Positions 1 to 7,428 of a stretch of 15,524 nucleotides of DNA are shown in pieces. The DNA is from Planctomycetota bacterium (GTDB lineage Bacteria > Planctomycetota > UBA1135 > GCA-002686595), in contig JAKVCE010000014.1 of the NCBI GenBank assembly GCA_022447405.1, positions 1 through 15,524 of the forward strand. Direction: 5' to 3'. The first letter of the stretch is position 1. Every line of letters starts with the position of its first letter. Both the position numbers and the translations under genes were made by a program. The notes under the pieces were generated by a model, which saw only the letters and a list, made by a program, of their open reading frames with translations, ran no database searches and was not told the origin of the DNA.

Positions 1-1099
1 CGGTGACGCAGGAGGGGTTGATCCCTTCCGTCGTCGCCCAGGTGTTGTCATAGGAGAAGACGCCGTCACCGGTGATGGGCTCAGCGTTCGCACAGTCGTC
101 GTTCGCTGGCCCCCCGATCGACGAAATCTCGACCTGGATCGCGCCCAGGCCGCCGGCCTCGCTGAAGCAGCCGACCTGCAAGGTGTAGACCGAGCCGCTC
201 TGGACGGCGAACTGGATCGTGGAGGAGAGATCGCAGCTGTCGTCGTTGCACGCGATCGCTGTCCCGTCAGCAGGGCATCCGGCGCCCGCGTACGCGGCGA
301 TCTTCGTGTCGTGATCGGCGAGGGAGCATGTCTGGACGGTCGCGAAGCCGTCCTCTGTCGCCGTCCACTCGAACCAGATGTCCTTGGCGATGATGATGGA
401 GTCGAACTGGCCGCAGAGGGGCTCGCTCTGTCCCTCGGCGCCGGTGGTCGCGTTCAGGGTCGAGTAGTTCCAAGTCCCTGGCCCTGCGATGGCCAGCGGG
501 GTCGCGCAGTCATCTTCGCTCTGATTAGCTTCAGAGATGGAGATCGCCAGGCTTCCTGTGCCGCCGTTGACGCCAGGGAAGGTGCCGACCTGCAGGGCGT
601 AGGTCGTCGAAGCGACGCAGTTGAAATAGAGCTGTGACTCGAGTGAGCAGGTGTCGTCGTTGCAGTCGAGGGCGGAGCCAGGGGCCGGGCAGCCGCCGCT
701 CTCGGGATAGGCTGCGATCTTCGTGTCGATGGACGTCCCTGCGCAGGTGTTGATGGACGCGGTCCCGCTGACGTCGGCCGTCCAGTGAAACCAGACGTCG
801 TTGTCGATGCCGGAGGCTCCGAATTGGTAGCAGAGGTATTCGTTCTGGCCCTCCGCGCCGGTGGTCGCTGCGGTCGTGTCAAAGGAGAAGGTGCCCTGTC
901 CTGCGATCGCTTGCGGTGCGCTGCAGTCATCACTCCCTGCGGCCACGAGCTGCGTGGAGCCGCCGCCCACAGGTCTGGACATAGAGGGCTTCTTTGTCCC
1001 CTGCTTTAAGGGGGCGGGCTTTTGGCTGACCTGAGCGGAGCAGACCGCGCTGACAGCGAGGAGGGCGAAGAGTGTCCTTGATACGCGGGCGAGTGACAT
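1..1099 (-). CDS. Secreted multidomain repeat protein, 3' end beyond window
   Basis: Minus-strand reading frame open from an ATG at 1099 to the left edge; 366 residues are visible and the C-terminus is missing. The start gives a signal peptide (MSLARVSRTLFALLAVSAVCSA, cleavage near residue 22-23), then a Lys/Pro-rich linker (residues 24-55). Three copies of one module of about 135 residues follow: 56-190, 195-327, and a third cut off after 332-366. Each opens with (D/N)DDC..A..I.G.G.(F/W), has a (D/I)(V/I)WF.WTA strand near its middle and a C.DD(S/T)C.L.S loop, and the complete copies end in an L.VG.F...GG.G strand. Paired cysteines suggest disulfides outside the cytoplasm. The module resembles PPC-like bacterial beta-sandwich domains of surface proteins; the family is not assigned. 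The gene begins 3 bp after the stop of the gene upstream (1103-3484), which carries the same module, so they are very likely co-transcribed. No clear Shine-Dalgarno precedes the ATG, consistent with reinitiation. Function unknown; adhesion, matrix or polymer binding is possible. Confidence 0.85.
   Translation of the reverse strand, partial: MSLARVSRTLFALLAVSAVCSAQVSQKPAPLKQGTKKPSMSRPVGGGSTQLVAAGSDDCSAPQAIAGQGTFSFDTTAATTGAEGQNEYLCYQFGASGIDNDVWFHWTADVSGTASINTCAGTSIDTKIAAYPESGGCPAPGSALDCNDDTCSLESQLYFNCVASTTYALQVGTFPGVNGGTGSLAISISEANQSEDDCATPLAIAGPGTWNYSTLNATTGAEGQSEPLCGQFDSIIIAKDIWFEWTATEDGFATVQTCSLADHDTKIAAYAGAGCPADGTAIACNDDSCDLSSTIQFAVQSGSVYTLQVGCFSEAGGLGAIQVEISSIGGPANDDCANAEPITGDGVFSYDNTWATTEGINPSCVT
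2..934 (-). repeat. Tandem protein modules, two full copies and one partial
   Basis: Protein-level tandem repeat inside the first gene. The copies lie at about 530-934, 119-517 and 2-106 (cut by the window edge), each about 135 codons. They share the DDC start, a WF.WTA core strand, a CNDD(T/S)C loop and a terminal VG.F strand. Similarity is clear in protein and only moderate in DNA, so this is old domain duplication and not a recent DNA repeat. Confidence 0.75.
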
Positions 1100-1102
1100 G
1101 GT

Positions 1103-3484
1103 TCAGGGGCAGAGGGTCGCGCTGAGTGCGTCAGAGAGGTTGAAGCCAGCGGCGCCAGCGGCGGGGTCCCGGTACCAGCACTGCACGCGGAGGGTGTCAC
1201 CAGGGCCGACGCCAGCGAGCGTGGACGCGTTGAAGTCGAGGTCTCTCTGCGCGTCCCCAGCGGCGTCAGCGAAGATCGCAGGGTTGAGGCGCGTCAAGCT
1301 GCCGCCCACGCAGCGGTTCCCGTCACCGAAGGGGACGCTCACCTCGTTGGGGCCGTAGAAGAAGAGGCCGGGCTGGTTGGCAGGGAGTCCGGAGACGAGG
1401 AGGGCGGCCGCGTTAGCCGAGACGCTCGTCGAGCCGCTCCAGTCGATCGCGGCTGGGGCGCCGGTAGAGTTGGCGGTGGCCTTGCAATAGCGCGTCACGC
1501 CGCAGGTGGAGTCGGGGGCCCAGGCGAGCATCGGCTCGTCCGATTGGGTCGATGACGCGCGCCCCACGCCGCAGTCCGTGAGGATCGGCGCGCGGTCGCT
1601 CACGAAGGAGACGCTGTAGAGCGTGCCCCAGGTGACGAGGTTCGCGTTGGGGTTCTGGTCCAGGGGCTCAGCGCGCCACTCGACGCCGCTGGCGTCTCTG
1701 GAGAAGGTCCACGGCGTGCTCTCCTGCGGATCGCCAGAGTGGTGGGGGACTCCGTGGAAGGAGTCATCCGTGACGGCTGCGGAGAGGTCGACTGGGACAC
1801 GGAGCCCGCCGAGGCCGGTCGAGTGGTTCATGTTGTAGATGACGTAGTCGTAGCGCCACGTGCCGTCGCCGTTGTCCCGCGTGCCGCTCGCGAGGAAGAC
1901 GCGGCCCTTCTCGGGGAAGTCGCGCACCTCGACGTGGACGTCGGCTTGGGCCGCTGCCCAGGCCATCACAGCGGGCTCAGTCACTTGCGTCGTGCCGACG
2001 AAGGAGAGCGTCAGGGTCGAGCCAGGTGAGACCGTGACCTCACGGTAGGAGACGTTGTTGAACTGGTTCCCGTAGGCCGCCTCCTCGGGGTGCACGTATT
2101 GACCCTCGACGAAGTATCGCGCGCCCTCGTTGTTCTCAGGCTGCATGTCTTCGACGGGGACCTGGATGCGCTTGTAGAGCGTGTCGCCGCTCTGGCCCGC
2201 CGTGGTGAAGGGGAAGGGGAAGTCGCCTGAGAAGGGGTCGACCTCCCAGCGCGGTCCGAGCCCGCTCTGGGAGCCGTTCGTCTGCGCGCCGTAGGGGTCC
2301 GAGCATCCCACCCCGAGGATCGTGCCCGTGCCAGGGTTCTCGCACTCACAGCAGAAGTCCTGCGCGAGGGCGAGGTAGCCGTGCTTCAGCCAGCTCATCC
2401 CGAGCTGCTCGAACTGGCCGTCCTTGAGGCGGTAGAGGTTCTGCCCGATGACCGGGTGCTGGTTGTTGCCCGCGATCCAGATGACCCCTTCGTCGCCCCA
2501 GTTGCAGGAGACCGTGCCGACGGCGTAGGCGAGCATCCCGTCCTGCTCACCGAAGTAGGCGGTCTGGTGCAGGTCTCCGACGACGATGTCAGGTCCCACG
2601 TTCGGGTTCGAGCAGCTGTCCTCGACGCCGCTCGTGACAGAGATCGAACCCGGGCCTGTCGTCGTGCCGGGGTAGTTGCCGACCCTGAGCCAGTAGGTGT
2701 TCCCTGCTACGGCTCCGAAGACGATCTTCGAGCGCAGATCGCAGGAGTCGTCGATGCATGAGATCGCGTCGCCTCCGTTGCAAGGGGCGCCGTCGTAGAC
2801 GCCGAGCATCGTGTCGTAGTCGGAGAGGCCACAGGTCGTGACCTCGACGGGCGCGCTCTGCTGTGCGGTCCACGCGAACCAGACGTCGTCCACCATGGAG
2901 GGGCCGCTCGGGCAGTTGGCGTAGGCGGAGCTGTCGGTGGTGGCGAGGGTGTTGTCGTAGGGGAAGACCCCATCCCCGGTGATGGCCTCAGCGCTCTGGC
3001 AGTCATCGTTCGTGGCCGTCGGGCTGGTGTTGATGAAGATGGAGCCTGTGCCACCTGAGGCGTTCGGGAAGGTGCCGACGCGCAGACCGTAGACCTGCCC
3101 AGCGGTGACGCTGAACTGGATGACCGAGCGCAGCCCGCAGGAGTCATCGTTGCAGTCGAGGGGCGCTCCTGTCGGGCAGCCTGCGCCCTGGTATCCGGCG
3201 AGCATCGTGTCGACATCGGAGAGGCCGCAGGTGCTGATCGTCACATACCCGGTCGCGCTGGCCGTCCAATCGAACCAGACGTCGTGCGCGACCTGGTCTC
3301 CAGCAGATGTTGAGCAGAGTGAGGAGCCGGGGCCGTCCGTGTCAGCCGACGAGTTGTCGAAGTCGTAAAAGCCGTCTCCGGCGATCTGTTGAGCGGTGGA
3401 GCAGGAGTCGCTGCCCTGGGCCAGGATGGGGTCGGCGGAGAGCGCCGTGACGGCGATCCCCAGGAGGAGCTTCAGCTTGGACAT
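1103..3484 (-). CDS. Secreted 793-residue surface protein with two repeat modules and a planctomycete C-terminal domain
   Basis: The N-terminus is a Sec signal peptide (hydrophobic stretch LLLGIAVTAL, then cleavage near LAQG at residues 21-24). Two modules like those of the next gene occupy residues about 25-155 and 158-287, each with a DVWF.WTA or VWFAWTA strand and a C.DDSC.LRS loop. Residues about 295-500 form a different domain (GPDIVVGDL, NQHPVIGQNLYRLKDG, and a CCEC cluster at 378-381) that resembles a segment I recall from other planctomycete secreted proteins. Residues about 665-793 form a C-terminal domain starting RYCKA and ending CWYRDP...LSDALSATLCP, which I also recognise as recurrent in planctomycete exported proteins. 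No catalytic motif is evident. A structural or binding role at the cell surface is the best guess. The ATG at 3484 is required for the signal peptide; the GGAGG at 3498-3502 is 13 nt away and better placed for an out-of-frame ATG at 3492. It is the first gene of a two-gene unit with 2-1099 and is divergent from the sugar operon. Confidence 0.85.
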   Translation of the reverse strand: MSKLKLLLGIAVTALSADPILAQGSDSCSTAQQIAGDGFYDFDNSSADTDGPGSSLCSTSAGDQVAHDVWFDWTASATGYVTISTCGLSDVDTMLAGYQGAGCPTGAPLDCNDDSCGLRSVIQFSVTAGQVYGLRVGTFPNASGGTGSIFINTSPTATNDDCQSAEAITGDGVFPYDNTLATTDSSAYANCPSGPSMVDDVWFAWTAQQSAPVEVTTCGLSDYDTMLGVYDGAPCNGGDAISCIDDSCDLRSKIVFGAVAGNTYWLRVGNYPGTTTGPGSISVTSGVEDSCSNPNVGPDIVVGDLHQTAYFGEQDGMLAYAVGTVSCNWGDEGVIWIAGNNQHPVIGQNLYRLKDGQFEQLGMSWLKHGYLALAQDFCCECENPGTGTILGVGCSDPYGAQTNGSQSGLGPRWEVDPFSGDFPFPFTTAGQSGDTLYKRIQVPVEDMQPENNEGARYFVEGQYVHPEEAAYGNQFNNVSYREVTVSPGSTLTLSFVGTTQVTEPAVMAWAAAQADVHVEVRDFPEKGRVFLASGTRDNGDGTWRYDYVIYNMNHSTGLGGLRVPVDLSAAVTDDSFHGVPHHSGDPQESTPWTFSRDASGVEWRAEPLDQNPNANLVTWGTLYSVSFVSDRAPILTDCGVGRASSTQSDEPMLAWAPDSTCGVTRYCKATANSTGAPAAIDWSGSTSVSANAAALLVSGLPANQPGLFFYGPNEVSVPFGDGNRCVGGSLTRLNPAIFADAAGDAQRDLDFNASTLAGVGPGDTLRVQCWYRDPAAGAAGFNLSDALSATLCP
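2624..3412 (-). repeat. Two tandem protein modules shared with the downstream gene
   Basis: Copies at about 3020-3412 and 2624-3013 encode the same 130-residue module found in the gene at 2-1099 (strand (D/V)VWF.WTA, loop C.DDSC.LRS, strand LRVG.(F/Y)P). Together the two genes carry at least five copies, evidence that the genes are related by domain shuffling. Confidence 0.75.
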
Positions 3485-3628
3485 TCACCCATCGTGACCT
3501 CCAGGGGCGCATTCGGGTAGCCCTCAGAGGCTCTCTACTCGCTCGAGGGGGGGCAGGAAGCCTGTAAGCGCGCCTGCAGCGGACCCGGAACATCTCGTAC
3601 GATGAGGGGCCGAACACCGCACAACCCT
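3485..3628. promoter_or_regulatory. Divergent promoter region
   Basis: This 144-bp non-coding stretch separates the minus-strand surface-protein genes from the plus-strand sugar operon, so it must hold promoters in both directions. On the minus side GGAGG (complement of 3498-3502) lies upstream of the ATG at 3484. A run of seven G at 3547-3553 is the only homopolymer of note. No convincing -35/-10 pair was found for the minus-strand direction. Confidence 0.5.
3592..3603 (+). promoter_or_regulatory. Candidate -10 element with 10-mer shared with the HD-gene promoter
   Basis: ATCTCGTACGAT contains TACGAT (3598-3603), a fair match to a TAnnnT -10 box, and the 8-bp palindrome TCGTACGA. The 10-mer ATCTCGTACG recurs at 10398-10407 next to the start of the HD gene. 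If TACGAT is the -10, transcription would begin near 3610, downstream of the ATG at 3602, which favours the ATG at 3629 as start of the dehydrogenase. No good -35 is visible, so this is tentative. Confidence 0.25.
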
Positions 3629-4396
3629 ATGACAGACAACGACCCCCACTTCGACCTCAGCGGCAGAGTCGCCGTCATCACCGGCGGCGCCAGAGGCATC
3701 GGCCTCGCCATCAGCGAGCGCTTCGCGCGCTCAGGCGCATCAGTGGCGGTCGTGGACCGCGACTCCGCAGCCTGCGACGCAGCGGTCGAGACGCTCGCTG
3801 GCCTCGGCGCGAAGGCGATCGCCTGCAGCATCGACGTCACCAAAGAGGAGGAGGTCGCGGAGATGACCCAGCGGGTCGTGGATGAGCTCGGCGGCTACCA
3901 CGTCCTCGTCTGCTCGGCGGGCATCGTCGGCCGCAACGCCTTCGCGTGGGAGACGAGCGCGGAGGAGTGGCGTGAGGTCCTCGACATCAACCTCACCGGC
4001 GTCTGGCTCTGCAACAAGCACGCGCTCGGCGTGATGCGAGAGGCGGACTACGGCCGGATCGTGAACATCGCCTCGATCGCCGGGAAGGAGGGGAACCCGA
4101 AGCTCGGGCCCTACTCTGCGTCGAAGGCGGGCGTGATCGGGATGACGAAGTCTCTGGCCAAAGAGGTCGCGGACACCGGGATCCGCATCCACTCGGTCGC
4201 GCCCGCGGTCATCCACACCCCGATGCTCGACCAGGTCAATCAGGAGACGATCGACTACATGGTCTCCAAGATCCCCGTCGGACGGACCGGGACGCCTGAT
4301 GAGGTGGCGGCGCTCGTGCACTACCTCTCGAGCTCCGAGGCGAGCTTCACGACAGGCGCCTGCTTCGACATCTCTGGCGGACGCGCGACATACTGA
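3629..4396 (+). CDS. Classical short-chain dehydrogenase/reductase (SDR)
   Basis: Cytoplasmic NAD(P)-dependent alcohol/ketone oxidoreductase, 255 residues from the chosen start (usual SDR length about 250). Rossmann motif TGGARGIG at residues 18-25; Asp43 at the end of strand beta-2 (AVVDRD) predicts NAD(H) rather than NADP(H) use. The usual NAG is SAG (96-98). The catalytic set is complete: Asn121, Ser149 (VNIASIAG), Tyr162 and Lys166 (YSASK). The C-terminus ISGGRATY is normal for FabG-like SDRs. Family members reduce 3-oxoacyl-ACP or oxidise sugars and polyols; the neighbours (two sugar isomerase/epimerases and a Gfo/Idh oxidoreductase) favour a sugar, polyol or cyclitol substrate. An ATG at 3602 would add nine residues (MRGRTPHNP); 3629 is preferred because it puts the usual short lead before beta-1 and because of the possible promoter at 3592-3603. 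Neither start has a strong Shine-Dalgarno. First gene of the operon; the exact substrate cannot be read. Confidence 0.9.
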   Translation: MTDNDPHFDLSGRVAVITGGARGIGLAISERFARSGASVAVVDRDSAACDAAVETLAGLGAKAIACSIDVTKEEEVAEMTQRVVDELGGYHVLVCSAGIVGRNAFAWETSAEEWREVLDINLTGVWLCNKHALGVMREADYGRIVNIASIAGKEGNPKLGPYSASKAGVIGMTKSLAKEVADTGIRIHSVAPAVIHTPMLDQVNQETIDYMVSKIPVGRTGTPDEVAALVHYLSSSEASFTTGACFDISGGRATY

Positions 4397-4400
4397 ACAC

Positions 4401-4419
4401 CGCCCGGGGCGAGGCTCCG
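4401..4419 (+). other. Intergenic GC-rich hairpin
   Basis: Between the dehydrogenase stop and the next gene, CCCGGGGC-GAG-GCTCCGGG can form an 8-bp stem (one G-U pair) with a GAG triloop. No T-tract follows, and the next gene starts 37 bp later with a strong Shine-Dalgarno, so this is more likely an mRNA-stabilising or processing stem, or a partial attenuator, than a full terminator. Confidence 0.35.
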
Positions 4420-4455
4420 GGGGTTCCACAACCACACAACTAGAAGGAGAGCCCC

Positions 4456-5364
4456 ATGAAGAGGATCTCGATCGGTTCCTGGGCCTACACCATCGGCCCC
4501 TACGAGAAGGACCCCGTGGACTTCGACACGGTCTGCACCAAGCTCGTCGCGCTCGGCTTTGACGGCGTCGAGTTGGGCGGCTTCCCCCCGCACCCGAACC
4601 CTGACGACACGGATCAGGCGGGCCGCGAGGAGGTCGTCGAGAAGATGAAGAGCTGGGGCCTCTCCTTCAGCGGCCTCGCCGCGAACCTCTGGGGCGAGCA
4701 GCTCATCAACACGGACGACCAGACGAAGTACATCGAGGAGTTCACGAAGAACTGCAAGTTCTGCAACGACCTCGGGATCCAAGGGATCCGCGTTGACTCC
4801 GTCCAGCCCCCGACGATCTTCGGCGAGGTCGATGAGGCGACGGCCTTTGAGCGCGTCACCACGACCTGGCGCCGCTGCGCCGAGATCGCCGCCGACCACG
4901 GGCTCTATGTGACTTGGGAGTTTGAGCCGGGCTTCGCCTTCAACAAGCCCTCCGACGTCACGCGCATCCTCGACGCCGTCCCGAACGACAACTTCGGCGT
5001 CCTCTACGACACCAGCCACGGCCACATGTGCGCGGTCGTAGGCGCGCGTCACCCCGGCGAAGCTGAGACCCTCGAGGGCGGTCAGCTCGAGCTGATCGAG
5101 AAGCTGAGCGGACGCATCAACCACGTCCACCTGATCGACTCGGACGACACCTGCCACAAGGACGCGGACGGGAACGACGAGACGTCGATGCACCTGCCCT
5201 TCGGGGACGGCGTGGTCGACTTCGATCCGATCGTGGACCGCCTCTTCAAAGAGGACATCGGCCACGACTGGTGGACCATCGATCTCTGCTTCTGGCCCGA
5301 CGCTTGGAGCGCGACTGAGCAGTGCAAGAAGTCCATTGACAGCTTCGTCGCTCAGCGCGCCTAG
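4456..5364 (+). CDS. Sugar phosphate isomerase/epimerase (xylose-isomerase-like TIM barrel)
   Basis: 302-residue cytosolic protein of the AP-endonuclease-2 / xylose isomerase-like TIM-barrel family. It starts with the typical strand SIGSWAYTIGPY (residues 5-16), followed by LVALGFDGVELGGF (29-43). Likely divalent-metal ligands lie on successive strands: Glu155 or Glu157 (WEFEPGF), Asp185 and His188 (YDTSHGH), His225 (HVHLIDSDD) and Asp276 (WWTIDLCFW); the last is Asp where many members have Glu. Length suits the family (260-310). The Shine-Dalgarno AAGGAGA at 4444-4450 lies 5 nt before the ATG and fixes the start. It lies 59 bp after the dehydrogenase and 21 bp before the Gfo/Idh gene, so all are probably one transcript. 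Members include inosose dehydratase-like, hydroxypyruvate isomerase-like and ketose epimerase enzymes; this one is clearly distinct from the ketose 3-epimerase-like protein at 6554-7399, so the operon has two different TIM-barrel enzymes. Substrate not deducible. Confidence 0.88.
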   Translation: MKRISIGSWAYTIGPYEKDPVDFDTVCTKLVALGFDGVELGGFPPHPNPDDTDQAGREEVVEKMKSWGLSFSGLAANLWGEQLINTDDQTKYIEEFTKNCKFCNDLGIQGIRVDSVQPPTIFGEVDEATAFERVTTTWRRCAEIAADHGLYVTWEFEPGFAFNKPSDVTRILDAVPNDNFGVLYDTSHGHMCAVVGARHPGEAETLEGGQLELIEKLSGRINHVHLIDSDDTCHKDADGNDETSMHLPFGDGVVDFDPIVDRLFKEDIGHDWWTIDLCFWPDAWSATEQCKKSIDSFVAQRA

Positions 5365-5385
5365 CACCCCTCGGGAGGAAGAGAC

Positions 5386-6554
5386 ATGTCCAAGAGCCTG
5401 AACGTGGCCATGATCGGCTACGGCTTCATGGGGAAGGCGCACTCCAACGCCTACCGCAAGGTCGGGAATTTCTTCCCGCACCTCGAGCACCGCCCGGTCC
5501 TCAAGTGCCTCTGCGCGCGCGACGCCGCCAAGGCCGCAGCCTTCGCAGAGACCTGGGGCTATGAGTCCGTGGAGACCGACTGGAAGAAGGTCATCGAGCG
5601 CGATGACATCGACCTCGTCGACATCTGCTCGCCGAACGACTCGCACCTCGAGATCGCCGTCGCGGCGGCGAAGGCGGGGAAGATGGTCGCGTGTGAGAAG
5701 CCGCTCGCGATGAACGTCGCGGAGGCAGAGGAGATGACCGCCGCTGTGGAAGAGGCGGGCGTCGCCAACATGGTGTGGTTCAACTACAGGCGCGTCCCGG
5801 CGATCTCGCTGGCGCGGCAGGTGGTGGAGGAGGGCCGCATCGGCAAGCCCTACACTACAGGGCGACCTACCTCCAGGACTGGACGATCGCTGAGGACGTC
5901 CCCCAAGGGGGCGCGGCGCTCTGGCGATTGGACGTCGACGTCGCGGGCTCTGGCGTGACGGGCGACCTGCTCGCGCACTCGATCGATACGGCGATGTGGT
6001 TGAACGGCCCGATCACCAAGGTCGTCGCGGACACCGAGACCTTCGTGAAGGAGCGCATGCACCAGGAGACTGGCGCGGTTCAACCCGTCGGGATCGATGA
6101 CGCCTGCATGTTCCTCGCGCGCTTCGCCAACGGCTCCATGGGGACCTTCGAGTCCACGCGCTACGCGCGCGGACGCAAGAACTACAACACCTTCGAGATG
6201 AACGGCGCCGATGGCTCGGTCAAGTTCGACCTTGAGGACCCGCAGTACCTCGACTTCTTCGAGTACACCCAGCAGCAGTCGGGCAAGAAGGTTGAGGACC
6301 ACCTGACTGGCTGGCGTCGCGTGCACGTGACGAACTCCGAGCACCCCTACATGGACAAGTGGTGGGTGCCCGGCTGCACGGTGGGCTATGAGCACACCTT
6401 CATCCACGCCCTCGCGGACTTCCTCGAAGGCGTCGAGAGCGGGACCCCAACGCAGCCTGACTTCCGCAACGCGCTCCAGACCCAGCGGGTCTGCGACGCG
6501 GTGCTCGCCTCTGCGAAGTCAGGGGCATGGGTAGACACGGGGGTCGAGGCCTAG
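5386..6554 (+). pseudogene. Gfo/Idh/MocA-family oxidoreductase split by a one-base frameshift
   Basis: NAD(P)-dependent sugar or cyclitol dehydrogenase family (glucose-fructose oxidoreductase, inositol dehydrogenase). The N-terminal Rossmann half reads 5386-5958: GYGFMG at residues 11-16, CSPNDSH (81-87) and the cofactor motif EKP (104-106). The frame then breaks after GRIGKPY (residue 156, codon ending 5853). The family sequence continues one frame back (from 5853) as HYRATYLQDWTIAEDVPQGG and GDLLAHSIDTAMWL, which carries the catalytic His and Asp of the GD...H..D motif, to the stop at 6552-6554. The apparent loss is one C in CCCTAC(C)ACTAC, about 5848-5856. Restoring one base gives 390 codons, the normal length (about 380-390). 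Both halves are well conserved, so this is a recent mutation or a sequencing/assembly error. GGGAGGAAG at 5373-5381 is a strong Shine-Dalgarno for the ATG at 5386. Unrepaired translation would give a 190-residue protein without a catalytic domain. Third gene of the operon. Confidence 0.88.
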
Positions 6555-7399
6555 TGAAGATCGGGATGAACATGCTCCTCTGGACGACGGACGTCCACGA
6601 GGAGCACTATCCCCTCATGGCCGAGCTCAAGGCCGGCGGCTTTGACGGGGTCGAGATGACGTTGAACCCCGACCGCGACAGCGCGCACCGCGCGGCGCTC
6701 TCGGCTGAGCTCGACCGAATCGGCCTTGATCGCACGGTCGTCTTTGCGCCGAGCCCTGACGCCAACCCGATCAGCCCCGACCCTACGGTGCGGTCTGCCG
6801 CGGTCGAGTCCCTCGTCTGGGCTGTGCGCTCTGCCGCAGAGCTCGGGAGCTCGATCCTCGCCGGGCCCTTCCACACGGCCTACCCCGTCTTCAGCGGCGA
6901 GCCCGCGACTGAGGATGAGCGCGCCTGGTGCGCGGAGGTCATGAGGGCCGGCGCCGAGGAGGGAGAGCGCTGCGGCGTAACCCTCACGACCGAGCTCCTC
7001 AACCGCTTCGAGTGCTACCTGCTCAACACGGTCTCGGACGGGCTAGACATGGTGGAGCGCGTCGCTCATCCGCGCTTTCAGCTTCACTACGACACGCACC
7101 ACGCGCACATCGAAGAGCGAGACGCTGGCGCTGCGATCCGTGCAGGCGCGGGAGCGATCGGGCACGTCCACATCAGCGAGAACGACAGGGGCACCCCGGG
7201 AGCGGGGCAGGTGGCTTGGTCAGAGACCTTCTCAGCTTTGAAGGAGATCGGCTACGACGGGTGGCTCGTGATCGAGGCCTTCTCACGCAGAGACCCTGGC
7301 TTCGCGAATGTGATCCACGTCTGGCGGGACTTCGCGCCCTCTGAGGAGATCTGGAGAGAGGGCCTGCGCTTCATTAAGGCCTCCTTAGGCGCTGAATAG
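6554..7399 (+). CDS. Ketose 3-epimerase-like TIM-barrel enzyme
   Basis: 281-residue cytosolic protein closely patterned on D-tagatose / D-psicose (allulose) 3-epimerases, which invert C3 of free ketohexoses using a divalent metal and two catalytic glutamates. Family signatures: ELLNRFECYLLNT with Glu147, YDTHHAHIEE with Asp180 and His183, GHVHISENDRGTPGAG with His206 and Arg212, and VIEAF with Glu241. All four expected metal ligands (Glu147, Asp180, His206, Glu241) are present, so it should be active. The start is taken as GTG 6554-6556, overlapping the TAG of the preceding gene (TAGTG), with GAGG at 6546-6549 four bases upstream; this gives the natural N-terminus VKIGMNMLLW. An ATG at 6527 would add nine unlikely residues inside the previous gene. 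The overlap means translational coupling to the oxidoreductase and hence a shared pathway. Substrate preference (ketose versus another sugar or cyclitol) is not determined. Confidence 0.87.
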   Translation: MKIGMNMLLWTTDVHEEHYPLMAELKAGGFDGVEMTLNPDRDSAHRAALSAELDRIGLDRTVVFAPSPDANPISPDPTVRSAAVESLVWAVRSAAELGSSILAGPFHTAYPVFSGEPATEDERAWCAEVMRAGAEEGERCGVTLTTELLNRFECYLLNTVSDGLDMVERVAHPRFQLHYDTHHAHIEERDAGAAIRAGAGAIGHVHISENDRGTPGAGQVAWSETFSALKEIGYDGWLVIEAFSRRDPGFANVIHVWRDFAPSEEIWREGLRFIKASLGAE

Positions 7400-7428
7400 T
7401 GGCTGCTCTTAGGGGCGACTGGGCCTCG

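Noticed and set aside
4321..5646. A 441-codon open frame on the minus strand opposite the isomerase and oxidoreductase genes
   Set aside because: It lies opposite strongly supported genes with good ribosome sites; its Val/Asp/Leu/Arg-rich composition is the usual antisense shadow in high-GC DNA and shows no family motif.
5848..5860. Programmed -1 ribosomal frameshift in the oxidoreductase gene
   Set aside because: The site (GCCCTACACTAC) is not an X-XXY-YYZ slippery heptamer and no obvious stimulatory hairpin or internal Shine-Dalgarno was found; Gfo/Idh enzymes are not known to need one. A mutation or sequence error is simpler.
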